Source of the DNA: Pempheris klunzingeri
Taxonomy: Eukaryota > Chordata > Actinopteri > Acropomatiformes > Pempheridae
Reading direction: 5' to 3'
DNA length: 64,000 bases
NCBI RefSeq assembly: GCF_042242105.1
Contig: NC_092034.1
Span: 4,179,644-4,243,643, forward strand
The notes beneath the pieces were generated by a model. The model made no database searches and was not told where the DNA came from. It was given only the letters and a program-made list of their open reading frames with translations. Below are positions 1 through 11,880 of this stretch, one piece after another. The position numbers and the translations under genes were made by a program. Positions within the stretch are counted from its first letter, which is position 1. Each line of letters begins with the position of its first letter.

Positions 1-3000
1 AATGACAACAAAGTGGATAAGTAAAGTAAAGCTACTATACTTCACGCTTGAAAAGACAAAGCGCCCATCTAACTTTCTGCCACTCAATCACTGCAGCAAG
101 GACGAATTCAGAGCACAGCATCACATCCAAGTACATTTTCCACCTAAACCAACAATAAATCAGCATTGCTTCTTCAATCCCCCAGGCATTACTCTCTCCA
201 CGTTTACTGACTGACCCTTGCCTCTTGTTCTCCCTGCTCATCCAACTTGTCAGTTGACCCGTCACAGTAATAAAAAAAAATTGCTCCTCAATTTCCACTG
301 TGCCCGTCGAGCCCTGTCGATACATCTCTTAGAACACCATGTTCCAGAGCTCAGTAAACCAAACGTGCTACCTCCTCACAGTCTAATAAAAGATGTTCCT
401 CTGTTCATGGGAAGTGACACTCATCCCCCGCTGAGACATAAAGGTGCCCTGTGTTTGCCTCTGCAGTCTTTCTGCATAAACAAATGCAAATCAGCAGCGT
501 AGGCCCACTTTTCACTCTGCAGTTTCTTAATTATTTTTGCTCTTTGGCTTCATCTCCAACAAAAAGAAGTGTCAACAGTGCAGGATAAATACAGGAAGAA
601 GTGTTCCTCCGGTGATTACCTCTGTCTGCAGTACTGATGCGCAATAAAGACACGGAAGTGGACTTCATCAAGAAGTCTGTTTATGTGTTCATCAATACTC
701 TCTGTGGGGAACAATCAGCATGAGGCAAAGTTTCAGTTGCAACATTAAGTTTGTAAAATAAACCCGCTAATGAGGATTTATTTGATTACTGCTTTATAGC
801 TCTAAAGAAAGACGTGTTGTGGTATGTTTAAGGTGAATCACTGTAGCAGTGTTAAAGAAGTAGATCAGTTTTTATGCTCCTGTGCACTATAAACTAAGCC
901 CAAGAAGACCCTGTTCACCAAAGTTTCAAATAAACTACACTATCACTAAATATAGCAATTGTATGACCTATTTTTCAACCACTGAGTTGTATTACAGACT
1001 ACTGATTCAAACCTCCAATTGTTCTTTTAACAATCTGCACTCTAAATGACTGATTAGAGCCTGGATGTCAACAAAGAGGGCAGTCGTAATGTTCTAGCTT
1101 CCTCTGTTACTTGTTACTTGCTGTCTCCTGTTTGGGAACCTACTGACACCCTCCCTATTCTTTAAGAGCAGAATTCCCCGGCAGTTTTACTGAGATGACT
1201 ACATAAGTGGTTGTGAAAACAAACCAAATGTTTCAATGCGTGTCAAGAGTACAGTGTGCAGGTTTTCTTCTCAACGTATTAGACCTAGTAGACCTGCTGG
1301 CTTTACTGAGGGGTGAAGTAGTATACACAGCTGGTGTGGTGCCTTTCGGGGCTCGGGCGACACAGGGCTGGGCAGCGCTGCTGATGAAGCGTTCATATTT
1401 TATACATGTGTCTGCACAGATGTTTGACAAAGAACAAGCACTGCTTATTCTGGAGCACTTAAACCGTTGAAAACAACTTGCCAGGTATGCGTTCATCCAT
1501 GTGATGTTGCCGGTATACTTTTCTGCCTTCACTGTGTCGTGAAGATCGATTTGTGACTTTTGCGCTGATCTGGTGAAACTCATCCTGCTGAGAACGGGTT
1601 ACAAGCCTCTGTCCCATGCAAATTCATGGGACATGAAATCATGTTTCAATTGGATCCGAAAGGTTAGTGTTTGAATGTCATACTTAATTGAGCTATTTCC
1701 AGTTGGACTCATGCTCTAAGATTAACTAGAAGTATTACTCTCACCAATTTATTGACTTAAGTTTTCATGTAAGTCAAGTAAAAGTATGATAAACTAAACC
1801 GGTTTGATGCAACATTGTTCTCCTTTAGATAGGCCTCAAATCATCCATCAAAATCGTTCAGTCTAGCTGTAACAGATGCTTCAGCTTCACCAGAGTTGAC
1901 CAACCGCTGACTGAAGTAAGATTAATGGAGAAAAGGCAGGTTTAGGGTGGAAATAATAAGGAGATTCAGGGGTCACAGAAGAAATGATGGACAGTGGAGG
2001 AGCAGGGAGAAGGACTGCAGAAATAGAAGAGGAGCATGAACTGAATACCTGTTAAAGGGAGGTAGAGGAACAGGAGGAGATGACAGGAAAGACAAGGGAG
2101 ATGAGGCAGGCTGAAGTGGTGGGATATGGATGGGATGCTCAGGAAAGCAGCTCAGGGAATTGAAGATGATAAAACCAGAGAAAGGAGATGGATTGGATAT
2201 ATGCAGGAAACAGGGTGACATGCAAGAGTAGAGGTCACTACTTCTACTCTTACATGTCAGAGGTAGAATTCATATTCACCTCAGAAATTATCCGTGATGG
2301 AAAAGAGAATCCAGAAAGGATTATGGTCGGATTTTCTTTTTTTTTTTTTTGTTGTTTTCATTTCAATATCATTTCATTTAATTCCGTTTCAATATGTTTT
2401 TGCCTTCAATTCTTAGAAGCAACCAGTTCAAACAAAACACCTGAGGAAACTGGTTGATATTATGAAAATAAATTAAATGGCACAAAGATTAGAAGCTGCA
2501 AAAAGAAGGAGAAAAAAAAACAATTTTTAAAAAGTAATTGGCTGATATATGGGGTGGCGCTGCAATAGCTGTTCAGTGTAACTTCCCCTCTACAAAGTAA
2601 TTGCCATTATTATTGGCAGGGTACACCACTCAGGTCACATGCAAACTTCAAATTGCCTTAACACACATGAAGGATTAATAGGAAGTAAAGCAGCATGTAT
2701 TCCAGCTTAATTGTTTTTAATTTCATCTCACTGATATCAGGCTCCTGTTCACTCTGCTACTGTGTGTGTGTGCACGTACCAAACATTTCCTACTGCTGCA
2801 GCTCCCCAGTAACGACATTCACCAAGCATCTACACAACAAGACATTTTCAGAATTTCTTTAATGTGGACCACGTTTGAATATTGCAGGTAGTAATGGAAC
2901 AAGAGCAAAGTAACCAGTTCATTTAACTGTACTGTACTGCTGTTGTGTGGCAAAAAATACTTATACCATGCACGGTATGAAATCAGACCCTGGTTGTTCA

Positions 3001-4502
3001 TGGCATGATGGGAAATGGCTGATTGACTGACTTCTTTATCAAAAAATGTGAGTTTGTTTGGCTGCACTGTAAAGATGCAGCAGCTGCTCCTCTGTTGTAC
3101 TTCTGACAACTTTGCCGCCCCTGGAATTCTTAACCGGCGCTGAAGTCTTGAGGAATGTAATTTCAAGGCGTGTAATTAGAAACACAATTTGTCCCCTGCA
3201 AATTCATCTGGATTTCATTTTCCCGCCGAGTTGGAAACGTTAATGTTAAATTTGGAAGGAAACATACCTGTTGACAGAGCGTAGGCAGGAAGCAGAAATA
3301 AGAGATAAGCTTAATGCAAAAGCAGTAGGAACGACAGGGGAACAGAAATAAACTGGAAAGGAATGGAAATCAAAAGGAAGAGAGTTAAAGCCTGACAGCA
3401 AACAGAATGAGACAGCAAACATGGCAGCTGCTGTGAGGATCAAAAAAGAAAACAAGAAGAGACAAGAGGAATACCAGTAAGAGAATCATGTAATAAAACA
3501 TAAACCAAAAGACAGAAAAGGTTACTTGAAGACCTAAATCACTGCATGCTGTTTTGTTATTTAGATATTCTCTGACTCATTTTGGCTGAGTTTGTCACTG
3601 TTTATCATTCGTGCCAGCGCAGTGTGTTTAGCCGAGAGCGATGTTAGAGAGGAGGGGAAGGAAGTAAGATAGCGGGTGTTGAGCTCTACAGTTAGGGAAC
3701 CATCGGAGAGGAACAGGCTTGACCTTTCACCCTGGCGAGGTACAGCAGAGAGGGCTGCAGCCTCACTCCAAACCCTCACCTCTTCGACCATCCCATCCAT
3801 CGTCATCATCAAAAGGAACACCACATCTGTGTGTGCGTCGGTTATGATAATTATTACAAGATAAATGTGTAGTTCTGCTACACAGGTCCGTCCTGTGCTC
3901 CCCTCGGCACATGCTCTTAAGACCTGAACACATGCATGAGTGATCATACAGGCAGAGAAGCACATACAAACACAGCAGGTTTCCCAGCGGCAATTTTTAG
4001 ATATGCAAATGTTTATTTTGCCCTGAAATCACGCAATGCTGTATATGTGTTGTGTGTGGAGTTATTTGTATAATGCACAGATGGGTGTGAGTCTGTAAGA
4101 TCAATAATGTAACATCAGTTAAAGAGCTAATTATTGTGAGAGACGTGGGGGGGGATTTCTTGAAAAGTCTCAAATCTGGCTTAATGTTGTACGTGTGTGC
4201 ATGAAGCGGGTTGGTGTAATACAGTCTTTATTGATTTCAAACCATTCCTCGGGGAGTCACTCAAACATCACACCGTCAAATCACTGATTAGAGGTGTGAT
4301 GATTAACTGAAACTGTGATAACAGCTATATATTACAGCTACAAAAGGTGTGTGAGGAATAGAGGGAGAGAGACAGAGAAATATATCCTGTGACTATAAAG
4401 CAGCAGTTACAAATGCATATCGAGGCTCATTAGCTTGTACGCTTCCACTGAGGAGAGCTGCTGTGAAGGGAATCCAATACTTCATTTCTAATAGCCATGC
4501 AC
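1..4502. other. Non-coding stretch, no gene seen
   Basis: I see no exon, RNA gene or classifiable transposon here. Open frames are short (116 codons or fewer), overlap on both strands and carry no recognisable domain. The plus strand is strongly purine-biased at about 1921-2192 and has a T-run at about 2336-2350. A slightly GC-richer patch at about 1340-1400 lies inside an 87-codon frame whose product I do not recognise. The block is most likely intron or intergenic DNA. Confidence 0.6.
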
Positions 4503-4509
4503 TCACACA

Positions 4510-4545
<36 letters not shown>
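4503..4545. repeat. (CA)n microsatellite
   Basis: Near-perfect CA dinucleotide array of about 43 bp, with an interruption near its left end. It is likely to be length-polymorphic. Confidence 0.95.
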
Positions 4546-4550
<5 letters not shown>

Positions 4551-4894
4551 CGAATGCAACATAATGGTCACTGACATCTGCCTATTGATGCATATGCTAT
4601 AGATGACTTTTTTTTTTTTCACAAAATGATATCACTGCTACTTTGTGATCATTTTTCCTTTTTGTTGGCTGGAAACACGCTACACTCAGTGTGGTTTCAC
4701 TCACTTTGGATGTTATCAGCCCACTAAATGGCCTGTTATCACTAACACTAGCGTGCTTGAGAAGCAGCCGACTGCACTCACGGTACCAGAGGGCCAGAAG
4801 GTGCATATCGTCTCATATTATCATTATTATATTACAGTACGTCCACAGCGACAGCTTTAATGTTACCAGAACTTCATCGTCATGGTAGAAATAA

Positions 4895-4995
4895 TATATG
4901 TTATGAAATAGTTGCAGTTTAGTTAGGTTTAGGAACCAAAACTACTTGGTTGGGTTCAGAAAAATGATAAGATTTTGGTTAAAATGACGATGATA
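4895..4995 (+). repeat. Probable teleost interspersed repeat fragment
   Basis: The stretch carries the word series TTAGGTTTAGG, ACCAAAACTACTTGGTT and GGTTAAAATGA. I recognise this as similar to a dispersed repeat common in fish genomes, which is established knowledge recalled without a database check. I see no ends, target-site duplication or coding capacity. It runs into the adjacent (AT)n array. Confidence 0.4.
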
Positions 4996-5006
4996 CATCA
5001 GGAAAT

Positions 5007-5009
<3 letters not shown>

Positions 5010-5050
<41 letters not shown>
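5010..5050. repeat. (TA)n microsatellite
   Basis: Perfect TA array of about 41 bp (20 units), next to the fragment of an interspersed repeat. Such arrays extrude cruciforms easily and vary in length. Confidence 0.95.
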
Positions 5051-5054
<4 letters not shown>

Positions 5055-6882
5055 TAATTTACAGAGTGATTTACAGAGAATGGCAGTGGTCCCGGCAGCC
5101 TTTAGATATAAACTTCTTTCGGTGCAAAGCACGAGTTAAATTGTCATTTTATAGCAGTTTAATCTGATGATCTTTCAGCTATTGAGCCCAAACTCTAGAC
5201 ATATGCTTTTAGGCATATCAGATACCAGCTCAGCAGATGAAGAGAAAAGCTAATCTGCTTTAGTGAAGAGATGAAAAATGTAAAATGTATGCCAAAACCA
5301 ATTGAAGAAATTGAATGCTCCGTAAATTCTGAATGAGCGGCGAACATTCAATGTGCCCATGAAAAAAAAAAAAAGAAAAAAAAAAAGAGGAGTAAACATG
5401 CATTAAAAGCCAAGGAAGCCAACACTGTAATGTCAAAGGCTCTTTATGCGACATTAAGAGCATTAATAGAGCATTAAACAGCCACATTTGCCATGTAAGT
5501 GGAGTAATGGTGACCTGAGCGGAGAATTAAGTCACACTCCCTCTATGTGTGTTGTAATCTGAGCTTCTCGTTGCTTTGTTTTAGTCGTCAGGACAGCTGC
5601 GCTCACGTGGTACTGCATGTGAGTCTGTGAGTCATTCAGTGAGTGAGTCCTCAACACAGTACAAGTCAGCAAAATATTGTAGTAAACATACCTTGATAAG
5701 AGCAGCTCAGAAATACTCAGCTTGAGACTTAATACGGAAACACAAAAACAAAACCAAGTGATGTTGCGACTGATGGATAAGTTTAGTTTAGGACTGACTG
5801 AAATGTTCCATATAAACTGATGACTACAAATAGTTTTCATTTCATACTAAAATCATGTTTTTCTCTAAGTTAAGATGAAAATGCCCAAACTTAAGATCAA
5901 CTATAACTATAAATAATGGTACTGATTTATGTTTATGGAGTGATGCTTCTTACTGGCATCATGGCACCTTCTAACTTAGAAATGGTTATGTGTGTTTGTG
6001 CACATTCATGTGTGACCGTGTGCATACTAACAAGCTTATTGATCGATTCTGGAGGAAAAAGATCGATGCCTGTGTCTTTGTACTGAAACTAATGAGTGAT
6101 GGTAAGTAGCTCGCTTTGGAAATCAGCTTGTCTTTGTTGTATATTGATGGGAAATATTAGTATCATGATTTAATGGAGTCTTTCTTTTTCAAACTTGATT
6201 GTATGTGATGGAATTTAATGCTCAAAATGTAGTTTCAAATGGGGGGGAGGGGGGGTTGATAGACTGATTCTATGGGAAAGAGATCAGGGAAAAAGTCAAG
6301 GAGAGTTTCAACAGATATCCTGTGTTACAAGTTTTAGGAACTTGACAGGCATAGGCAGCTAGGGTCTATGCTGCTGAGTTGCATTGTGGGACATGTAAGA
6401 TCCAATATTTTTAAAGCTTGTCCCATGCAAGGATCTAAAAGTCCTCAGCCTCTATTTTAAAAAAAACTTTTTTGTTTTCCCCTTCTTTCTAAATGGATGG
6501 AGTACTTTTTTAATGTTGCTTATAGGACATTGTTCAGTTGGGCCATGTTCAGTCATCCTGAGCCATTTGGTCAGTGACTTGTTTCAGCTCTGCATGCTCT
6601 ATTAATCAAATTATTAGCGTTGTGCAAAATGAGTAATGAAGTCCAATTAGTGTCGTGTGGAACATAAATTCAAATGTGCAAGTTGCACTAGTGCAGAAAG
6701 CAGATAGTGGTGATGTTAATTATATAACTTGTAGTAAATGAACTAAAACATGTAAAAGTAAAGTCTTTTCCCTTCTATTTATTAAATGGTACCGTCATTT
6801 TTAAAAAACTTTTACTGTGAACACAGCATCGTTTTGAAATTAAACTCCTTCCTCGGTGTTCAAACGCAGCACAGATAGCTGC

Positions 6883-6883
<1 letters not shown>
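5051..6883. other. Non-coding stretch, no gene seen
   Basis: No supported exon or RNA gene. The A-rich tract at about 5360-5387 is simple sequence, and a double G-run (7 G, A, 7 G) lies at 6241-6255. The rest is AT-rich unique-looking sequence. Confidence 0.6.

Positions 6884-6918
<35 letters not shown>
6884..6918. repeat. (GT)n microsatellite
   Basis: Perfect GT array of about 35 bp. A short CA array follows at about 7074-7092, and imperfect CA-rich DNA continues to about 7180. Confidence 0.95.
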
Positions 6919-6919
<1 letters not shown>

Positions 6920-7513
6920 AGAGTCATGGCTGATATTCTTCATGGTTAACCACATCAATTAGTGATTCCCCGACATGCACACATTACCAAAACATCATCG
7001 ACCGCAACAAAGAGAATTCAAGCGTTTGATGTTCTACCGTAAAACACCAGAGGATTTTGCCAAGCTCTCTCTCACACACACACACACACACAAACAGGTC
7101 ATCTCTACAAATGTACTGAGAATGCTCCACCTCACAACCTCCACCCACTCACACAAGCATGAACACACACACACCCACAGTTCTTACCAGTCCGGGTGTT
7201 AAATTCGGTTGTCAGAGAAGCCCACAAGGCATGCAGGTTCTCGCAGCCTTTCAGTGTGTCTCTTCATGTTTTGCACCAAATAGTGACATCAGTTTGCTGA
7301 AACTGATTTCTTCACATGCGGGGATGAGGTGTGAAGGAGCCGACATAAACTTCCAGACCTGCTGACTCAGATCAGAGACGAACTGGGCTGTCAAAATCAG
7401 AGAGGGACCATAACTATACTTGAAGGTTCTTGAAGGTCCCTGGATGACAGGCAGACTTCTGCCAAGATTTATTCACATCTGAGGGGGTGACTCAGAGGGT
7501 GAACGGGTGTGAA

Positions 7514-7541
7514 GGTGTGTAGGTGTGTGTGTGTGTGTGTG
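7514..7541. repeat. (GT)n microsatellite, imperfect
   Basis: GT-rich array of about 28 bp with one AGG interruption. Confidence 0.85.
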
Positions 7542-7714
7542 CCAGTCCCCCTCATCCACCATGTCAATAGAGCTCCTTCAAACCCGAAAGGTTGAACGCT
7601 AAACACTTTTTAGTACACATATAGTGTGAAGTGGCTCCTACTGTAGATAAAGTATGCTACTAACAATGCTAACATTAAGCCTTCTCTGGGTGATTAATAC
7701 ACATCTTATTTTTG

Positions 7715-7728
7715 ACCTATTATTTCAT
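7715..7728. repeat. Target-site duplication of V-SINE A, left copy
   Basis: ACCTATTATTTCAT, matched exactly at 8072-8085 on the other side of the SINE. Confidence 0.9.
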
Positions 7729-8071
7729 CCATCCATTCATCCATCCATCGCGGGGGGAGCTGGAGCCTATCCCAGCTGACTTTGGGTGAGAGGCGGGGTA
7801 CACCCTGGACTGGTCGCCAGCCAATCGCAGGGCCACAGACAGACAGACAACCATTCACACTCACACTCACACCTACGGACAATTTAGAGTTACCAATTAT
7901 CCTAATGTGCATGTCTTTGGATTGTGGGAGGAAGTACCCGGAGAGAACCCACGCTAGCATGGGGAGAATATGTAAACTCCACACGGAAACACGGAGTTCA
8001 AACTGGGATTTGAACCCGGGACCTTCTTGCTGTGAGGCAACAGTGCTAACCACAGCACCACCATGCTGCCC
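7729..8071 (-). mobile_element. V-SINE retroposon, copy A (minus strand)
   Basis: This is a full-length-looking SINE of about 343 bp. Read on the minus strand it begins GGGCAGCATGGTGGTGCTG. A tRNA-related head follows, with an A-box-like GTGGTTAGCACTG and a B-box-like GGGTTCAAATCCC. Next comes the conserved V-SINE core around GTTTACATATTCTCCC and AATCCAAAGACATGCAC, and then TTAGAGTTACC-like and GGCGACCAGTCCAGGGTG words. It ends in a GATGG-type tail. A perfect 14-bp target-site duplication, ACCTATTATTTCAT, lies at 7715-7728 and 8072-8085. The V-SINE superfamily assignment rests on known core words. A 188-codon frame running through the element is not a gene. Confidence 0.88.
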
Positions 8072-8085
8072 ACCTATTATTTCAT
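8072..8085. repeat. Target-site duplication of V-SINE A, right copy
   Basis: Exact 14-bp duplicate of 7715-7728, next to the SINE 5' end. Confidence 0.9.
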
Positions 8086-9986
8086 GTAAACTTTATTACA
8101 TTTTTATGGTGAAATCACAAGACAAGATGCTTTACCTTAAGCCAAGGTTTGAAGAATGTGTTTATGTCCATGAGTTGAAACTGTCTTGTTGTCATGACAC
8201 ATCCTTTGAAAAGCCTGCTAACCTTGTAGATCCATATATAATACGACTGGCTCGTGCACAGCATACAGGGTTCATTCAGGTCATTTCACAATCACTAATG
8301 ATAGAACACAACCAACATTGGTCTCAAATCACAACACATTTGGACTAAACAAAGCAAAAACTCATAATCAAAGCTGCAGCTAGCAACTATTTTATCTGTC
8401 CTTTAATCTTCTCCCATTAAATTGATGAATCTTTTAGTGTGTGAAATGTCAAATTGTGAAAAAATACTCACAACTCCCAGAGCCAATGGGGAGCACCAGC
8501 CCTTCCCAGTAGGATTTAAGAAGTGCATAAAACAAGACAAGAAACTCGTGCCATGACGCATTAGCAATATAATTGCTAATTACTGTAAAGATGCTTCCCA
8601 AGCCCGGAGGCTGAGAGTGACTCACTGGCGGTTTACTAGCGTGTCGTCTAGTCTTCTGACCCTGTAGGTCAGGTGGGAGAATAGTCTGTTACACACACAC
8701 TGCATGTGCACATACTTTCACACTGTCAGGATCTCATTTTTTGTTCTTTCACACATGACTTTGATTCTGTTTGACGTGCCGCTTCCTCTACAGCGCACAA
8801 ACCCACGAATCTTTGCCCAAGTTATGTATTCATATATTCAAAACTGCTTGTTTGCCTTCATCTGATGGTGTCGCCCTGAAGGCCTGACGGTATTTGTCTA
8901 TTAAGGAAGCCTGTCTGCTCTATAGACTTGCTACACATTTAGTATACACACGTGAATATTACAACATAATATACGTATATGTGAATAATATGCATCTGTG
9001 TATCACTCTCACTCATTTGCCTGAAATCTAATTAAGAAAAAAGTGAGCGCAAGGTTGCCCGAAGGTCTATAAATGTAATACAGCTGTGTTTTCCTAAACC
9101 TAAAGTGCTTGAATTGCTGGAGGACAAAATATAAATTGCCTTTAAGTTGCATAAAAGGGATTAGATGAGGTCAATTTAAACACTAAGTCTCTTTAATCAA
9201 AATTAATGCAGAGGGTTGGGTCAGCTTCAGGGTAAAGGGCCTTTTGTTTTTATTTTATTATAGTTTCCGTAAGTAATAATATATCAGTACAAATGAGAAG
9301 TGACACAGTTAGTTTATATGCAGCGTGAAAGACACCAAGGACCAATGCTGGCAGTGGCTGTAGGCAAGGCAGCAGCGATCTAATACCACTATTACTGTTG
9401 GCGATAGACATCATGGACACTGTCCATGGAGATAATTACTGACTGTATCAGTATTCATTTAGAAGTATGATACCAGTGCCTCACTTATCACTCACATTGT
9501 GCAAGAAACATTTGTTTTTTGTTCTTCAAGAGCTCCTTAAATAAAGATACTAAAAACAAATAGGGATAGAAATGCAGATATACAGTAAATAAATAAGTAG
9601 TATATAATAGTAGCAGTGCAAACAGCAATTACAATTCCCAGACCATTTGTAAAGACTTGATTGTCATGATTTGGTTTAACCTTAAAGGCGTATGAGAATG
9701 AATGGACCACCTCACTGCAAATTAATGTGACTCAATTCATTGTAAAATATGTCACTATGGAATATTGCATGTAAAAAGCACATCATACATAAGCTCCCTT
9801 CTAGTTTTGTAATGTTGGCTATTGGCGAAAAGTCTCACTTGATTAAGATATACTGTATATATATCTTTTATTTTAGGGTAAATAAATCTGCCTTCTTCTG
9901 ACTCAAATCGTAAGGCAGCAAATGTAGAAATGTATTTGACGCTACCTGCTAGACCACCCCCCACTTTCCCTGCTTCAAATTGCTCC
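8086..9986. other. Non-coding stretch, no gene seen
   Basis: AT-rich DNA with no supported exon, RNA gene or simple-sequence array of note. Short TA/CAG palindromic words, such as those around 9850-9866, are the only local structure seen. Confidence 0.6.
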
Positions 9987-10259
9987 TAATAGATTAGAAT
10001 AGAATCAAATAGAATAGAGCCATAGTAATCCCCATGGGGAAATTAATCTTCTGCATTTTCCCCATCCAAACACCCCATACACAACCACACTGCCATAAGA
10101 TGGCGATGCCTGAGGGCACAATACATCTGATCTTGACTCTGACAACCCTACAGTTGCCAGCTGTCATTTTGCCAGATTTTTGTGCCATCTGGCCAGAGAT
10201 TTGAAATGGCAACCTTCGGGCTACTAATCTGCTTCTCTAACCTCTGAGCTATCTACCAC
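9987..10259 (-). mobile_element. tRNA-derived SINE (minus strand)
   Basis: On the minus strand the element begins GTGGTAGATAGCTCAGAGG, an A-box-like tRNA head (TAGCTCAGAGGTTAGAG). It continues through GAAGGTTGCCATTTCAAATC, which resembles a B box. It ends with a body and tail of the type TTCCCCATGGGGATTACTA followed by AGAATA-rich repeats. I recognise this head and tail as a common teleost SINE, but I do not assign a family name. The probable target-site duplication is imperfect: TCAAATTGCTCC (9975-9986) against TCAAGTTGCCCA (10260-10271). This suggests an older insertion than the V-SINEs. Confidence 0.75.
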
Positions 10260-10451
10260 TCAAGTTGCCCATCTATTGTTTCTACCAGCCCATCATAATA
10301 TAGCAGGCAAAACTGGCCTCGCCAGGGAGATTGTTTCACCCTATTGCAACTGCTGTTGCTACATAATTACAGTCTAGCAGTTACAGCAACACCCACAGTG
10401 CTGATCCCTCTGCACTGCTGGATTCAACATCCACCTCCACTAAAGGTTAGC

Positions 10452-10479
10452 GAGATAGATAGATAGATAGAGATAGATA
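10452..10479. repeat. (GATA)n microsatellite
   Basis: GATA tetranucleotide array of about 28 bp, with one GAGATA interruption. Confidence 0.9.
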
Positions 10480-10924
10480 AAACAGCATGTTCAATATATG
10501 CTCATAGTTCTAGAGATAAAAACTTTTCAACAATTTCAATTGACTTTAATCTGCTCTGTGTCAATGCTTTTCAAGGACTCCTGGGTACAAATTGTATAAT
10601 AATGTCAACACAGGATACAAACAAACGAAACAAAAGTGAATAATAATAGCATTTTTGAGCCTAAAATGTAAATTTGCCATAAAAAAATATGTACACAGTA
10701 CAAGAAAATGTCTCTTTTCTAGTATTTCTTGCTTTTCAAACCGGATTTTTGCTCGAAGATTGTCAATAACAAGCAGCTGAATGGCACAGAGGGAAGAGCG
10801 ACACTTTGGTATAGAGGGGTTCAGCGGAGATAGACACCGTTTATTCATTATAAGGAAAAGGCCATTTCATGTTGATACACAGCAGTGACAGAAAGCAGCA
10901 ACTATGTGAGGTCATCAGTTTTTT

Positions 10925-11246
10925 TGCAGGTTTAGCTAGTATGCTTACCATGTGCACCATTTTGTGTGTTAGCATGCTAACATTTCATTAAAAACTAGTA
11001 ATGATGGCGCTAGAGGGATCACAAAAGTCATTGAGGTGCACCATTTGGGAACAATGAGTGTTGTACCAATCCTTTCAGAAAAAAGTTTGAGATATTTCAG
11101 CAGACAAGTGAAAACTTGCTGGTGGTAATATAGATGAAAAGTCAGGGAGTCACTAAGGTGAGTAGGATTCTACCTCTGGGCACCATGAATGTACGTACAA
11201 ATGTTTGAGGCAACTCATCCAGTAGTTGGGATATTTCAGCCTGGAA
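10925..11246 (-). repeat. Interspersed repeat R1, copy a (minus strand)
   Basis: One of six copies in the window of an unnamed teleost repeat. In minus-strand sense the diagnostic order is TTCCAGGCTGAAATATC, CAACTACTGGATGAGTTGCC, CATTCATGGTGCCCAGAGG, CTTAGTGACTCCC and, further down, a GTTAGCATGCTAAC block. Here the central part is diverged and partly rearranged. No coding capacity is seen. It may be a non-autonomous DNA transposon, but no terminal repeats are visible to prove that. Confidence 0.65.
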
Positions 11247-11707
11247 CAAAGTGGAGGAAGGACCAGCAAATGGACTATGCCATCCCTAGAGCCATGCTGG
11301 AAAATGGAAAGAGTATTGGTGAAAACAGTTGGAAGCTTTTGTATTGTGATCATAAGAAGTAGATACAGAGCCGTCAGGCTGCGCTGTGGGAGTGTTTGAG
11401 AGTTGGACACAAGTACTCCTCGTTGGCAGCTGCAGTTGGTTGTTAGAGAAATTAAGCATAAAAAGCATCTTTTCTTTTCAATTAAGCTCTTTTGTGGTTT
11501 CTACAAAACAGTAATCATCCAAAGGAATGTTACTGTCTGTAACTGTTTCTTCATTTGGGTGTTTATTCATCCAGATGTTAAATTCAGTATCCTGATTTAA
11601 GACTTTCAGTATTACACTGATTGGCTCAAGGGAAATTACACATATAACTTTTCAGATACTTCACCACGCTGTGCATAGGATGCAAAATTATGTTTTTTAA
11701 ATGCAGT
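11247..11707. other. Non-coding stretch, no gene seen
   Basis: No gene supported. The right end has a T-tract followed by CAG at about 11691-11705, which would be a passable splice acceptor in front of the CpG-rich islet. This is inference only. Confidence 0.5.
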
Positions 11708-11725
11708 TATGATGCTGACTCAGAC

Positions 11726-11880
11726 TCGATCGCCCACACGATCTACGTCTGGAGCAGAACCTTGGCGGGCGCGCTTTGCAGGAGAGCGCCTGGGAGTCTT
11801 GAGTCATCGGGCGGAAGGAGACGTCGGGATCATATAGGGCGTCTGCGAGATGAGCAGCAGAAAGAAAGTTGAAGTAAGCG
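11726..11880. other. CpG-rich islet, possible exon or regulatory element
   Basis: I count 15 CpG dinucleotides in 155 bp, far above the surrounding sequence, which has long CpG-free runs. The plus strand holds an open frame from 11690 to a stop at about 11870, 60 codons from its first ATG and rich in Arg near the end. I do not recognise the product. A T-rich tract with CAG lies just upstream, and a GTAAGC-type donor word starts at about 11873, just after the stop. It could be a small CpG island, an unknown or terminal exon, or a fragment of a CpG-rich repeat. No function is assigned. Confidence 0.45.

Noticed and set aside
1207..1470. An 87-codon frame over a slightly CpG-richer patch
   Set aside because: The product is not recognised and no splice context is convincing. 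It was left as non-coding.
7782..8348. A 188-codon plus-strand open frame
   Set aside because: Its first half runs antisense through V-SINE A, complete with the target-site duplication, and the rest has no recognisable content.
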